A DNA stretch of 64,000 nucleotides from Ambrosia x helenae. Taxonomy: Eukaryota > Streptophyta > Magnoliopsida > Asterales > Asteraceae. Positions 23,626 through 34,340 of this stretch are shown piece by piece (within the stretch, counting starts at the first letter, position 1; each line of letters starts with the position of its first letter). Position numbers and translations under genes: made by a program. The notes beneath the pieces are model-generated. The model searched no databases. It was not told where the DNA came from and saw nothing but the letters and a program-made list of their open reading frames with translations. Where the stretch lies: NCBI GenBank assembly GCA_030844895.1, contig JAUTDX010000512.1:46797-110796 (forward strand), read 5' to 3'.

Positions 23626-24220
23626 ATTATGAGGGGGGGTGTTGAAAATACTATACTAATTCAATGTAAAACACAACACATTAAACGGGCTTATATGCTT
23701 ACTGGACTTATTCTATTTCTAGTCTTAATGGGCTTGTTTCAGGAACATCACTAATGGGCTTGTGTAACACTGATGGGCTTATGAACTCGTGTGAGATAAC
23801 AACCGTGGATTATTGATTACGAAGACTATTTCTGGCCGTTGGATGAGATATTATCTGAACCTTCTGGATTGAGCTATAAATAGCTTGATCTGTGTATTGT
23901 TTGTTCATTCGTCACTTTTCTTTGTTTTTGTATTAGGGTTTCTCTGTTCTTCGTTGTAATTCGTCTGCTTACGTTTGTAAGTGTTTGTATTATTCTTATC
24001 ATCTACTGATTGTAATAATCAGTAGATAACTCTGTATGATCTTATTGATCTTTTTAGTCTCAGTGATTTGCTGAGACTTTGGGTATTTGGGGGGCACTGT
24101 TTGGGTTGGTTAATATAGATTTTGTCACCGTGTTTTGTCGCTTATACCTTGTGTTCTTCTTTATTTCTTTATTGTTTGTGTTAATGAATCGTTTATGTTG
24201 AGAAACCCTAAATTTCTACA

Positions 24221-24512
24221 GTTATAACAATGATTACTACCTTTCGTAAATTTAAATATATTCAATAGATACAAGTGAGACTCCCAACATTAAAATAAAA
24301 AATCAATAAGCAATTCAAATCAAAACTCAAGATATATTACAACACTACCTTCCATTAGTCACGGCTAACTATGGTCCTGTTTTTGGTGTATGTTTTTTAA
24401 TATGAATGAATTGTTGTTAAAAAAAGAACTTAAACAACTAAAGAGTTTAAAACACAATATGACAAACCAAACAGCAAGTCACCAAGAAAAATACCGTTCG
24501 AAAAAAAAAAAT
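24221..24512. other. Spacer between Copia and LTR-like block
   Basis: AT-rich, no feature seen. Confidence 0.4.
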
Positions 24513-25300
24513 TGAAGGGATAGGGAGCCCAATCCTCGCGGAGACGGCAGCCCTATCCCTCTTTAGAGCAATCCTGGCGTCAACTGCTGCCAGCGTCAAG
24601 AAACATCTCCAGTCCGCGGAACCTTTTTGACGGAGCTTACTCCGCGTGAGTGGTCAATCTGGATGTGGTACAACATTGTCCACATCACCACTTTAGGAGA
24701 ATAGACGCCCGTACGCGCACGCGCGGAATATTCGTTCATCACCAGCTTTCGGTACGAGGTACGGAAGATCAAGGATAGGAAGATTCACTCAGATCTGGGC
24801 CAGAGTATGCACTAACCATATGGCGATACCATGCTGCTGTCTACAGTACTCAGAAGACATGCTTACCTGCTGTCAGGCGTCACGTCAAACGCCAGCAGGT
24901 AAGTCAACCATACCGTGTCAGATCAGCATGCCGCCAGCGCCATATCAGAGGGCGCCACGTGCCATCTTTGCAGAGCTGGTCAACCACTCGTGACGTCAGC
25001 AAGCATAGTCCAGTGTTTCCCGCTATTTTACTGGGCCGGTCACACCAAGCCCATGTTGAAGCTCAGATTAGGAGTGCTTCTCGTGGGTCGTTTCACTAGG
25101 CCCACGACATCCCTATAAATAGAAGACCTCAACTCCTTTGCAATGGATCCGAGAATTATCACTTGTACTCAAGGGCCAGATTAGCAATGTTCTTGCAAAC
25201 ACTTTGTGTTCTCCAAGTAATAAACACTCGCCTCTTGACATTGGAGTAGGTCATTAACGACTGAACCACTTACATTCTTGTGTTCCTACTTTCAACACAC
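24513..25300 (+). mobile_element. Probable solo LTR or LTR-derived promoter block
   Basis: This block is much richer in GC than its flanks. It begins TGAAGGGATAGGG and contains CCCTATAAATAGAAGACC (TATA box, about 25110-25128) about 650 bp before an (AC)n tract. A TGCAATGGATCC transcription-start-like region and AATAAACACTCG (a poly(A) signal) follow. The order U3, TATA, R, poly(A) signal is that of an LTR, but no partner LTR, primer-binding site or target duplication was found. Confidence 0.5.
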
Positions 25301-26357
25301 ACACACACACTCCCATTTGCTCCACGGTTCGGGTTTAACTAACGATGTGGATAAAGGGTAACTCTTGAATAACAAAGGTATCTAACACCTCGGGGATTAG
25401 TCTTAACCTCTCGAGATACTCATTGTTTCTTCAAATACCAAGAAAAATTCTATAACTTAAGGTAAATCCACACATGTCTAATTTATTTTGAAAATGTCAC
25501 AATAGTCGGTTATTAATGACATCCATTAACATAGTAGTAACAATGTATTTAAACATAATACTTGTATTTAAGAGAAAAATTACTGTAAGATTTTAATTAA
25601 AGAATTACAATAAAAGAAAACTTAAAGGATGATCTTAAGGTAACATTTCATCTAGTTGGCTACTAGTTTTTAAATACTTTTTTTTAGAACGATAACACAT
25701 TTTTTTAAGGTCAACAAATTAAACCCGAGCACTCTCGGGGTACCCTTTCGACAAATTCAAGTACTTCGAGAGTATCCGAGTTGTCAAACACCAATTATAA
25801 GGAAAACTCGATAACCCACCCGTCCGTAAGCACGACGATAAAATTACCGGTAAAACCCGTCTAGCTCCGTAGGAACGATAACACATTTATTTAGTCTTTC
25901 TTTTGTTTGGTAGTGTTTTAATAATCAGACGAATTTTATACAATAATTTAGTGCTCGTAATAGGAATAAGCAGACGGAAAACGAACTTTTTGACCGAAAA
26001 TGTAATAATATTTCTGTTTTTCTAGTTAAATAGGCTTATAGTGGTTAGAATCTTCACTTTAATCATGACACAGAATATAAGTTTGATATAACTCATGATT
26101 TTAATTGAATTTCTATGTTGAAAAAATAACCTGTGATAAATATTTAAAACACTCTATCAATTATGCATAATTTAAGTAAATCTTATTATATTATCTATAT
26201 CTATATCTATATATATATATATAATAAAACAGTTGGGTTCGGGACATATGACACTTGGTGAGGCCATCCCCACACTTAAAGCAAAAAAAATAGGTTATAA
26301 ATAACCCAATATTTATTAATTTATATTTTTTTATCTTTATTTTTAATATTATTTACT
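25301..26357. other. Intergenic
   Basis: AT-rich. No gene or clear repeat recognised, apart from a (TATC)n(TA)n simple repeat just before 26223. Confidence 0.4.
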
Positions 26358-26371
26358 ATATAATAAATAAA

Positions 26372-26616
26372 CCCATGATTCCAGCCCAGCTGGTTGAGGA
26401 TGTGAGGGTTTTACTCCTTAAGGGAGGTTCCCGCACGGGGTCCCGAGTTCGAATCCCACTGGTGGCATAAATGCCCATGTGGGTGTGGCCTATGGATGTG
26501 TTTATTCCAGCTCTGCTTCGGTGGGGTGCCGATTCGAACCCGGGTGGCTTGACTTCCGCAAAAAAGGGTTGAAGCAAGCTAATGGGTTTCCAACTGATTA
26601 CACCTTTCAAAAAAAA
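26372..26616 (+). mobile_element. tRNA-derived SINE with perfect 14-bp target duplication
   Basis: A box A-like CCAGCTGGTTGAGGATGTG and box B GAGTTCGAATCCC are followed by a body with a second GATTCGAACCCGG motif and an ACACCTTTCAAAAAAA tail. It is flanked by ATATAATAAATAAA at 26358-26371 and 26617-26630. The 84-residue minus-strand ORF over it is a shadow. Confidence 0.85.
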
Positions 26617-26630
26617 ATATAATAAATAAA

Positions 26631-27480
26631 AATCTTAGGATTATCTTATTTCTCTCTCCTATGACATAATATATTATTAAACCATAATTTCACATTTATC
26701 TAAAATTTATTTAATATTTATCTTCTTAACCAATTCTTTTTATATTTCCGCTTATTAAAAACCATTTAATATTTTGTTGATTAAAAGAACTACACCTTCA
26801 AGACCACCGTCTTAATCACCAATGGTTGCTTATGCTTTTGCACCTCATCAAACATACTATCTCTCTTTAAAACTCGATAATCGAGATATGTTTATAGTCT
26901 CGGAATCCTTGAAGGATTAGATAACTAAAAAACCGGTGCATAAACGACTGCGTGTCGTAGAAGCAAAGGAAAATCCATTTAAAAGCTTAGACGTACCAAT
27001 GCTATGCTAAGTTCGCCTTAGATAGTTTGGTAAAAGGAAAACATGGATGAACCTTGTGATCGTGTGGACCGGGCATGTAAAACCAAGTAAATATGGTCCA
27101 TGGGACATAGCCACGAAGGTAACGCCACAATGGAAACATGAACAAGGTAAACCCGAATACGAATCCAATAGCTAAAGTTTGTAACCTTTAGAGGTTTAGA
27201 GCCTTAGTGGAAATTATAGAAGATCAAACTATGTGTATAAAACCTAGATGCCTTTGAAAATGGTTAGAAGTTGAAATCCGAAGTACACATGACCCACGAG
27301 GCCGTGAATGTAACAAAAGGATTGTATGCCCAATTGAAAACGATTAAGAAATGGCATTTGGTGCAAAGGCGACCCACGAGGTCGTGAAGGTACCAAAAAG
27401 GTCATGAATGCATCTTTAACCATAGTGGGGATTTAATGGTTGTCCATTGTGGTTGGTTATCCTAGCCAAAACCTTAGATT
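26631..27480. other. Unassigned, possible LTR-type sequence
   Basis: The phrase ACCCACGAGG(C/T)CGTGAA occurs twice (about 27291 and 27370), each followed by GTA(A/C)CAAAA, so a block is locally duplicated. The style (many CCACGAGG and CACGAAGG words) resembles plant LTRs, but I cannot set borders. Confidence 0.3.
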
Positions 27481-27484
27481 AGCA

Positions 27485-27598
27485 AAACCAGTATGCAAAT
27501 TCTGCAACACCAGTATGCAAATTTTGCAACATCAGTATGCAAATTCTACAAAACCAGTATGCAAGTTTTGCAAAATCAGTATGCAAATTCTGCATCAG
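27485..27598 (+). repeat. Minisatellite, five copies of a 22-23 bp unit
   Basis: The unit is approximately ACCAGTATGCAAATTCTGCAA, repeated five times with a few substitutions between copies. Each unit contains ATGCAAAT or a near match. Confidence 0.85.
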
Positions 27599-27599
27599 T

Positions 27600-29790
27600 T
27601 AATTCTAACTTTTCGATTTGTCTAATCGTTTTAAAGGGTTGTTTTTGATGTCCAACCCTAGGTATGAGCTACTTTAGCCGGATGGAGGATCAAGCTATTC
27701 CGAAGAAGCAAACGCACAACCCTCATGAAAAGCTTCCGCATAATTATTGTTTATAAATATTGTATGGTAATAGGCTTTGAAACTAACTTGTAAATGCCTT
27801 GAACCATAGACATAATTTGTGAATCTTATTTTATTTTGTCAAACCTTCGGGAATGACGTCTAACTGTAAAAACGTTTAATTTTACCCTAATTATTATAAT
27901 GTAAACCCGTGTTTATAGATCCTCAAATATGGTTAATTTGGGAAGGGTCTTACATTATTGCTCTCGATGGTATCTGGTGTTTTATTAATCAAATACTTTT
28001 TTACTTTATTATTTAACTTTTTTTAAGTTATGAAAACAATATAATGTTACTAGTCTTGATTAACAGGCTTTAATGCCAAAATGCTAAACTCATGAAAAAA
28101 CTCTACTGGTCAATCAAGTAATCTTCAAACTCTACAAATTAACAACCCCGTAAAAAGCATGTATTGTTGGGTCTCGATCTACCCGGGCTATATATCCTAA
28201 ACCGAATTTTGAACCGCTTGACCAACCTAGCTGAGTTGAGACTTGAGACTAACCATTTAACCAACCTTATAACAAGCTGATCTCCGATTTGGTCTTTACC
28301 CCCTACTGGTATCTCCTCCAATTCGGGCTCAACAGTTCGATTTCAAGCTTGTGAACCTCCCTACTTTAAATTGTCAGTAGCATGGACTATGGAGTTGTAA
28401 CTAAACGAGAACCACTCGTAAGACTTCCATATCATTAACTCTTTGCCTGTCTCTTTTATATTATATGTGTTGTCACATATTATAATTTGTATGAATATAA
28501 ATAAATACATTTTCATATTTAATTATTACATGATTTTTTAACGTAGTGTCATTTGTTTTTTAGCTTGTTTTGTCAAAAGGTTCCTCAAATTAGGAAGTTT
28601 TCTTTAGGTCATACACTTACCCAAATTAAGGATGCATAGACCTATAATGTCTTAATTGAATTAACCAATTGTTCCATAACGCGTGCAAATTACCATTATG
28701 TCCTTTTAAAAATGGTGTAGAAAATTCGACGAAGTTAGCTTGGTCAACTAATAGGTTATTGAACAAGTCAATTATCGAAACTTGGTACTTGGCAATAAGT
28801 GGACACCAAACCTTTTCTTGTCTTGGAAGATGACTAAAAGCTATTATCAAATAATGCAACCAAAAAGATCTTTCAACTTACTTGGAAATTGTATGAAAAC
28901 TCATCCCCAATTATATGCCAGTTTCTTTTAAATGTCCTCATATTCTCATGAAATGTTATTGCATCTACCACCTTTTTAACTTTTTGTAACCGGGTTGTGT
29001 GAATATGATTGGATGGTATACCATTTGAGGGTTGTGAAAATGATTAATATGTGAATAAAAGTGCATGCACACTCTAGTCGTATTTGATACACAATTATAA
29101 ACTTGTAAGTTTATGCATCGAGTTCATTACAAGAGTATAAAATTTGCAAAGTTTGGCACACTATTATTAACTTATGATGGCTTTGAAGCACAATTGCGTT
29201 AAACATCCCTCAGCCCCATTTTCTGCTGTTTTGATGCACCGTAATAAGAAATAATGTATTGGACCATGTAAAAATGTCCTTTGGTTAAAAAAATGAAGAA
29301 AATGTATGTTAGATCCTGTATTACTTTGTGTATATGTGATGAAGATGATGATATATTGTAGTATAATTAAAATTAGCGAGTTAGTCAAGCATATTTAACT
29401 TATACATTTGCTAAATAGGAGGTGTTGCTTGTTAATTGTTATATTTTCACACTACTTGTTTTGATTGTTAAAAGTATTTGTGTTTGTTTACATCATCTTA
29501 AACTCAAATTGTGTCCTATTATTTGAGTTTTCCTTGTTTATGATTTTTGAGTACTCATCTCATTCTACTTTGCTTTCAACTCAAATTTATTTGAACTGGG
29601 ACGAAGAATGTCCTATATGATTCTGCCTTGTCTCTTGAAACGAAAGGCTCCACCGAATCACCTGAAATGGAGAGTAAAACTATAGTGGTGTTAAGTCAAT
29701 GATGAAATGAGACTAAGGGGTAAAATAAGTGGCGTCTGAGAACCATTCTTCCTACTTATTCTAGGTCAGTAGGTCACAATGATTCTAACC
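27600..29790. other. Intergenic, nothing recognised
   Basis: AT-rich with scattered short ORFs (28139-28321, 28626-28859, 29167-29388) that show no domain. A GGGAAGGGTCTTACA phrase near 27950 could be an LTR edge but has no partner. Confidence 0.35.
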
Positions 29791-29794
29791 CTTA

Positions 29795-30114
29795 GGCTGT
29801 TTGGTGTGCAGCCGGGGAGTTGATCGGGGAGGTGACATGGCGCCGGGGAGATGGGGGAACACCGCCCCGCCCCGCCCCCCCCCCCCCCGGTTTCTTTTTC
29901 GGGGAAACCGGTGAAAATGCACCGTCCACACCGGCCTCTTTGATTGGGTAATTTTTTTTTATTTTATTTTTTAAATCAACTTTATATAATAAAAAATGAA
30001 GGGGGTTTGGGGGAATACCATTTCCAAACTTTAGGGGAGTAAAGGGGGAGAATGATGTGACGCTGACGTGGCACTTAGGGGAGTTGGGGGAAAAGGGGGG
30101 CACACCGAATGGTC
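29795..30114. mobile_element. PIF/Harbinger-type MITE, TTA target site, with poly(C)
   Basis: GGCTGTTTGGTGTGC at the left and GCACACCGAATGGTC at the right are imperfect inverted ends, flanked by TTA (29792-29794, 30115-30117). A poly(C) run of about 15 lies inside. The GC-rich outer thirds face each other (CGGGGAG against GGGGAGTTGG). The overlapping 119-aa minus-strand ORF is not a gene. Confidence 0.75.
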
Positions 30115-30117
30115 TTA

Positions 30118-30794
30118 TAAATGGATTGGTATTGTGTGTACGAATGTGCAAGTAGTTTGGTAGACATATATGCCATGACTAATCTATGCACAAATGTTGT
30201 TAACTTTTTAAATTAAAGTTTTATAATGAGCATGGGTGTGGGTTATTTATATATTTTGATTACACAGTGATGATGTAGGACGGATACGGGTTTTCGAACA
30301 GTAAGCCCGGACAAGAATATTCCGAATGGTGATCATGTAACACAATTTGCAACTTGTTTCTAAAACATTTCACCTAAACATTTTAGTTTTCATACTATTT
30401 ATAGTGTAATTCTTGAAAAATCACAAAAGAAATAAAAAATAAATAATAGCTAGTTCATCGAAATGAATTGAGGTATGTCGTCTAAGCTTGTTTTCGGAAT
30501 TTTTAGTTGTATTTTTTTTAATAAGGACTGCTACCAATTTAAAAGACATAAGTCTCTATCAATTAGGTTAACCTGGTATTGACTTTTAGCTTCACTTATA
30601 CCACATACACCTCAAATTTTGAGATATAATTAATTAACTTGATGAAAAGAAAGGATGGTTAATTTAATTGGGAATGCAAATTCTTTGAAGGCTTTTAATC
30701 ATTCTAAAAATCATGTAACAAATTTTGTTAAGGTTTAAATATATGTATATAATTAAAAAAAACATCATTAGCGTTTGTCTTTTTTCTTTTAACT
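30118..30794. other. Intergenic before the LINE
   Basis: AT-rich, no feature recognised. Confidence 0.4.
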
Positions 30795-30857
30795 AACCTA
30801 TGTCTGCTGGTAACTTCATGTACCCCACACGTAAAGGCGATGTATTAACTCTCTCTC

Positions 30858-32000
30858 ATGGGAACTCGCCGGAAACCTATTCCGGCGAATATTCAGGCAA
30901 GGTTAACGAAATTTTATGTTACGAATCTTCCAGACCGTTGTAGTGGAGAAGATCTTGCAGTATCATTGAGGGATTTCGGAACTATATATGACATATATAT
31001 AGCAAGAAAACGGGATAAGGGCGGGAGTAGGTTTGGATTTATTTCTCTGCTCGATGTGAAAGACCGGGGAGATATGGAGAAGAGACTTTCACATATCCGG
31101 ATGGGAGAATATAGACTGAAGTTTAATGTGGCAAGATTCGTCTTGGAGGAAGGCGAGATTAACACTCATGACCCGAGAAAGGAAAGAATGAAGAAAAATG
31201 AGGATGCGAGGGATAAGAGGGAGGCAGGTGCCTGTAGGAAAATGCTTCAGAATCCGTCAACAAGCAACCTCTCTTTTAAGGACATTGTGACGGGTGACCG
31301 GACGGTGGAGGTCGCGGAAAACGTGTTGGCGTTTGAAGACTGGATCGGAAGAACTTTGATAGTGCAGATGGCAACTCTCGAGGCATTAAGTAGTGTAAAA
31401 GATATTCTGAAGGACATGAAATTGACTGAAGGTGTAGTTAGATACCTAGGCGGCATGTCGTTGATGATTTCATTCAAGAACAACCAACATGCTATTATGG
31501 CCAGAGATGAATTACTTGGAAGGAAGGAGTACTTTGCAGTGACAGAGATATGGCAAGGACAAATGGTTAACTTTCAAAGGTTTGCATGGCTTAGAATATA
31601 TGGTGTTCCTTGTCAACTTTTGAAGAATAGTATCTTGAATGATGTTGGTAAGATCTTCGGGCATATTGTAAAACCGGCAAACCTCGAAAGGAATGATGTT
31701 GATATGTCGGTTCAGTATGTTGGGGTGTTACTTGATCACGGGAAGCAAGTGCAAGAGGAGGTCGAACTCCGGTGGCGTGGTAAACGTATTAAAGTCTGGG
31801 TATCGGAGGACCAAGGGAAATGGAAGCCGGACTTCATGTATGACAGCTGGGGAGGAGAAGGAAGGTCAGTATCAATAGAGAAGCAAACAATACCGAGCCA
31901 ACCACAACCGGGCGTGCAACCAGAGGAAAACGATACGCATTCAGAAAAGGTAGAACACCAAGAACTGTTGAGCCGATGTCGGGTACTAACCAGCCAATAA
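30858..32000 (+). CDS. LINE ORF1 protein with N-terminal RRM
   Basis: The 380-residue open frame begins 46 bp inside the insertion. An RRM occupies about residues 17-93, with RNP2-like KFYVTNLP at 18-25 and RNP1-like GSRFGFIS at 56-63. A middle domain typical of plant L1 ORF1 follows (residues 160-320, including WLRIYGVPCQL). This protein binds the element's RNA and chaperones it. The frame is lost near 31970 and continues at 31976-32368 and then 32356-32556, where the Lys/Arg-rich end (RKKWSRRTRN) lies. The second change is beside a T6 run at about 32329-32336. Confidence 0.85.
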   Translation: MGTRRKPIPANIQARLTKFYVTNLPDRCSGEDLAVSLRDFGTIYDIYIARKRDKGGSRFGFISLLDVKDRGDMEKRLSHIRMGEYRLKFNVARFVLEEGEINTHDPRKERMKKNEDARDKREAGACRKMLQNPSTSNLSFKDIVTGDRTVEVAENVLAFEDWIGRTLIVQMATLEALSSVKDILKDMKLTEGVVRYLGGMSLMISFKNNQHAIMARDELLGRKEYFAVTEIWQGQMVNFQRFAWLRIYGVPCQLLKNSILNDVGKIFGHIVKPANLERNDVDMSVQYVGVLLDHGKQVQEEVELRWRGKRIKVWVSEDQGKWKPDFMYDSWGGEGRSVSIEKQTIPSQPQPGVQPEENDTHSEKVEHQELLSRCRVLTSQ

Positions 32001-32556
32001 AGAACTCGGACGAAAAAGGTCCGGTCGGTGTCGCGACTTCAGAGCGGTCTAACGGCCAGACAAAGGAAAACAATGATTCCATTGAGGAAGGGGAGATAGT
32101 TGGGGAAGAAAGGTACACGTCGCCGAAGGAGGATCCGGTAACAATTCCGGTGACTGAAGTGAGGGACGCGAACAGTCATGCAGAAGACAAAGAGACACTG
32201 CATGGGGAACAGGAGTTTACGAATGATGTCTTGGAAATTGGGGATGTAAGCATGCAAGGTGTGGAGATAGCTCAAGTTCCAAACAACATAACATTGAATG
32301 CGCATGGAAGTGGTGGAACCGAGGTCCAATTTTTTGTTTTGGACCTAGAGAGAAGATGGAGCAGATAATTAATGAAGCTATTAATAGCCAAAAAAATTTG
32401 CTCGGATCGACGGAGAAAGAGGACCAACGAGGTGAGACTACTCGTAAAAAATGGTCTAGGCGTACAAGAAACCCAGGCCAGCAAGACCAAGCTTCTGCGA
32501 AGAATGGTGGGGTGTATAACAACACTAGGAACGAGGGAGACAACGTAGGAAGATGA
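32001..32556 (+). pseudogene. C-terminal part of LINE ORF1 in two shifted frames
   Basis: The acidic linker (SIEEGEIVGEE...) and the basic tail of ORF1 are read in two further frames, so the ORF1 coding sequence is complete in content but interrupted by two single-base frame changes. There is no sign of ORF2 downstream. Confidence 0.7.
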
Positions 32557-32778
32557 AGGTGATGTGTCTGATTCATAGGGAGATGGTAGGCTCTGTGAAA
32601 TGGGTGAAACGGGTCATTTTTGATGACATGGGTAGAAAGTTTGTTGTACTGGTGCCTACGGGGTAGTTTTCGGGTGTGTTACATTGTGTTAGTAACTTGC
32701 TTTTACGATGTAATGTACATTTTGGGGATGAATAAAAGTAATTTGCTGTTCAAAAAAAAAAAACCTATGTCTGCTGGT

Positions 32779-33535
32779 TTTAGGTTCCACAAAACATGAT
32801 TTAATCGTTCAAAACTTTTTTGGGCCATACATGGTGCGACTATACATAGTTGGAGGTGTGAAAGATATTACAAGCTTGCCCCACAACCAAACGTGTGCAA
32901 ATTGTCAACAAAAAGACAAAAAGTTGCAATGAAATTCGTTTATATATATAAACGATCTGAAACTAATATGATGCAGGGTGTTAAATCGAAAAAAGAAAAA
33001 GAAAAAAAACAAAATTGTATTGTGGTCTACATTGTGCATGGCAGATAGATCGAGACTCGCGATGAACTTCGTCCAAATAAGTACTGTATGAGGGTTTTGT
33101 CTTATGTCATCTTCTAATCTTCTTGCAGAAAGAATGATGAAATAAAATAGAAAAGTCATGTTTTGTATTTCTTTTTTTTATTATTTATTTTTTTGAAATA
33201 TTGTTTTAAAATATGTGTTGATATATTTGGAAACTTACATTGGTGGTTGTAGGTGGGAGTTAAGGACTAATTTGTCAAAAGAACCAATTAAAAAGAGATA
33301 TTTATAGTCTCAATTCAATAGGATATTAAATGCTATGAGGAAAGTTGAATGAATGAAACTTTTGGCACTAAAGTAATAAATAGTAACATTGCTTTAGTGT
33401 CGCTGGGTACCAAAAACTCATCAAGACGAGCATTTGTGAAGGAATGACATGAAAAATGATGGATATAACCTAAACTTTTTGAGGTGTCAAGTTTGAACCT
33501 TGATCCACTGGGTTTTACTGATTTCCACAATCGTA
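32779..33535. other. Intergenic after the LINE
   Basis: No gene recognised. Small ORFs at 32905-33159 and 33333-33530 are featureless. Confidence 0.4.
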
Positions 33536-33539
33536 CATT

Positions 33540-33722
33540 CGGACGGGAGGGGGCCAGGTTTTCCCCAGAACTGGTGGCTTGGTGGGTTCTGGCTACCCAA
33601 CGCTAGCTGTGGGTAGGCACCTAATACATGTCTTCACCCAGGGGTGTATGTGGTACTTTTATAAGCAATTGGTGGGTACTCCGGATGATTGGGACATCGT
33701 TTGTTGGTCGTTCTAAAAAAAG
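33540..33722 (+). repeat. Possible SINE-like segment
   Basis: A GC-richer block starting CGGACGGGAGGGGGCC and ending TTGGTCGTTCTAAAAAAA stands out from AT-rich flanks. It lacks convincing A and B boxes and I could not see a target duplication. Confidence 0.3.
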
Positions 33723-33899
33723 TAACATTAGTTTTATAGTTAATTATTTAATAAGTCACAAATCTGGTGAAGCTCATTCACACCATCTACACCACCCCGT
33801 ATCAAGGCGTGAGTTTAGTGTGGGGTTGGTCTTGAGGATCTTCATCGGCGTGGAACATATGGGGGTGACGTAGCTAACGATGATTAGTGAGTGCAATAT

Positions 33900-34340
33900 A
33901 GCCGTTACCAACTAGATTTAAAAAAAAGTAAAAATTTTATTTAATCATTTACTATATATTTAAAACCCACTCCGTGAATAGTAATCAAAGAAATCGTGTA
34001 TGTTCAATTCTTGATCTACGGTCATAATAACTATGGTAAATACGTAATTTTTGCTTTTGTTCGAGGGTATATTCGTCATTTTGTGTGTGCACGCATGACA
34101 CTTTTGTAGTTGTGCTTTTTATCGAGGGTATATTCGTTATTTTGTGTGTGAACAATGGCAATTAGTAATTTTTGCTTTCTATCGTGTCGTTAGTTTCTTT
34201 TACTGTTTTAACGTGCCCGCCGCAACGCGCGGGATCTCTTGCTCGTTTACTTTATAAATCAAACCCTATTCACAAGATTTTTCACAAATCTCTTCTACCA
34301 CACTCCAAAATTATAAAATTTTCTTCTACTCTTATTAAAA
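33900..34340. other. Repeat-rich spacer with a CCCGC hairpin
   Basis: The phrase TCGAGGGTATATTCGT(C/T)AT followed by TTTTGTGTGTG occurs twice (about 34060-34095 and 34125-34150). A CCCGC/GCGGG hairpin at 34216-34233 resembles Helitron subterminal hairpins, but no CTAG follows. A TTTATAAATC box lies at about 34251, some 90 bp before the ATG at 34341. Confidence 0.4.

Larger units (their letters stand above)
17911..24220 (+). mobile_element. Old Copia LTR retrotransposon, full length, coding region broken
   Basis: The 5' LTR is 17911-18471 and the 3' LTR is 23640-24220, both TGTTGAAAAT...TCTACA. The primer-binding site TGGTATCAGAGC (initiator Met tRNA type) starts at 18472, and a G-rich polypurine tract (GAGGGGGGG) precedes the 3' LTR. 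Both LTRs carry CTATAAATAGC promoter boxes. The LTRs differ by many substitutions and indels, so the insertion is old. The flanking pentamers (TCTAC and GTTAT) do not match, so no target duplication is visible. The order GAG, zinc knuckle, protease, integrase, RT, RNase H is that of Copia. Confidence 0.95.
30812..32761 (+). mobile_element. ORF1-only L1-type LINE with perfect 17-bp target duplication
   Basis: The insert is flanked by AACCTATGTCTGCTGGT at 30795-30811 and 32762-32778 and ends in a poly(A) tail after AATTTGCTGTTC. It is 1,950 bp long and has a short 5' leader, ORF1 from 30858, a remnant of the ORF1 C-terminus to about 32556 and a 200-bp 3' UTR. There is no endonuclease, reverse transcriptase or zf-RVT sequence in any frame. 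A complete plant L1 is normally several kb longer. The layout matches a half-L1, in which ORF2 has been deleted but both ends remain. The perfect TSD shows it was inserted as this shortened RNA and did not lose ORF2 afterwards. Confidence 0.88.

Noticed and set aside
26356..26610. 84-residue minus-strand protein
   Set aside because: It overlaps exactly a SINE with A and B boxes and a perfect target duplication.
27485..27598. CRISPR-like array
   Set aside because: The 22-23 bp units are contiguous with no unique spacers and the genome is a plant; it is a minisatellite.
29792..30151. 119-residue Pro/Gly-rich minus-strand ORF
   Set aside because: It lies over a MITE with TTA target duplication and owes its length to poly(C).
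34216..34233. Helitron 3' end at the CCCGC/GCGGG hairpin
   Set aside because: The hairpin is convincing but no CTRR terminus followed by T occurs at the right distance; only CTCG is present.
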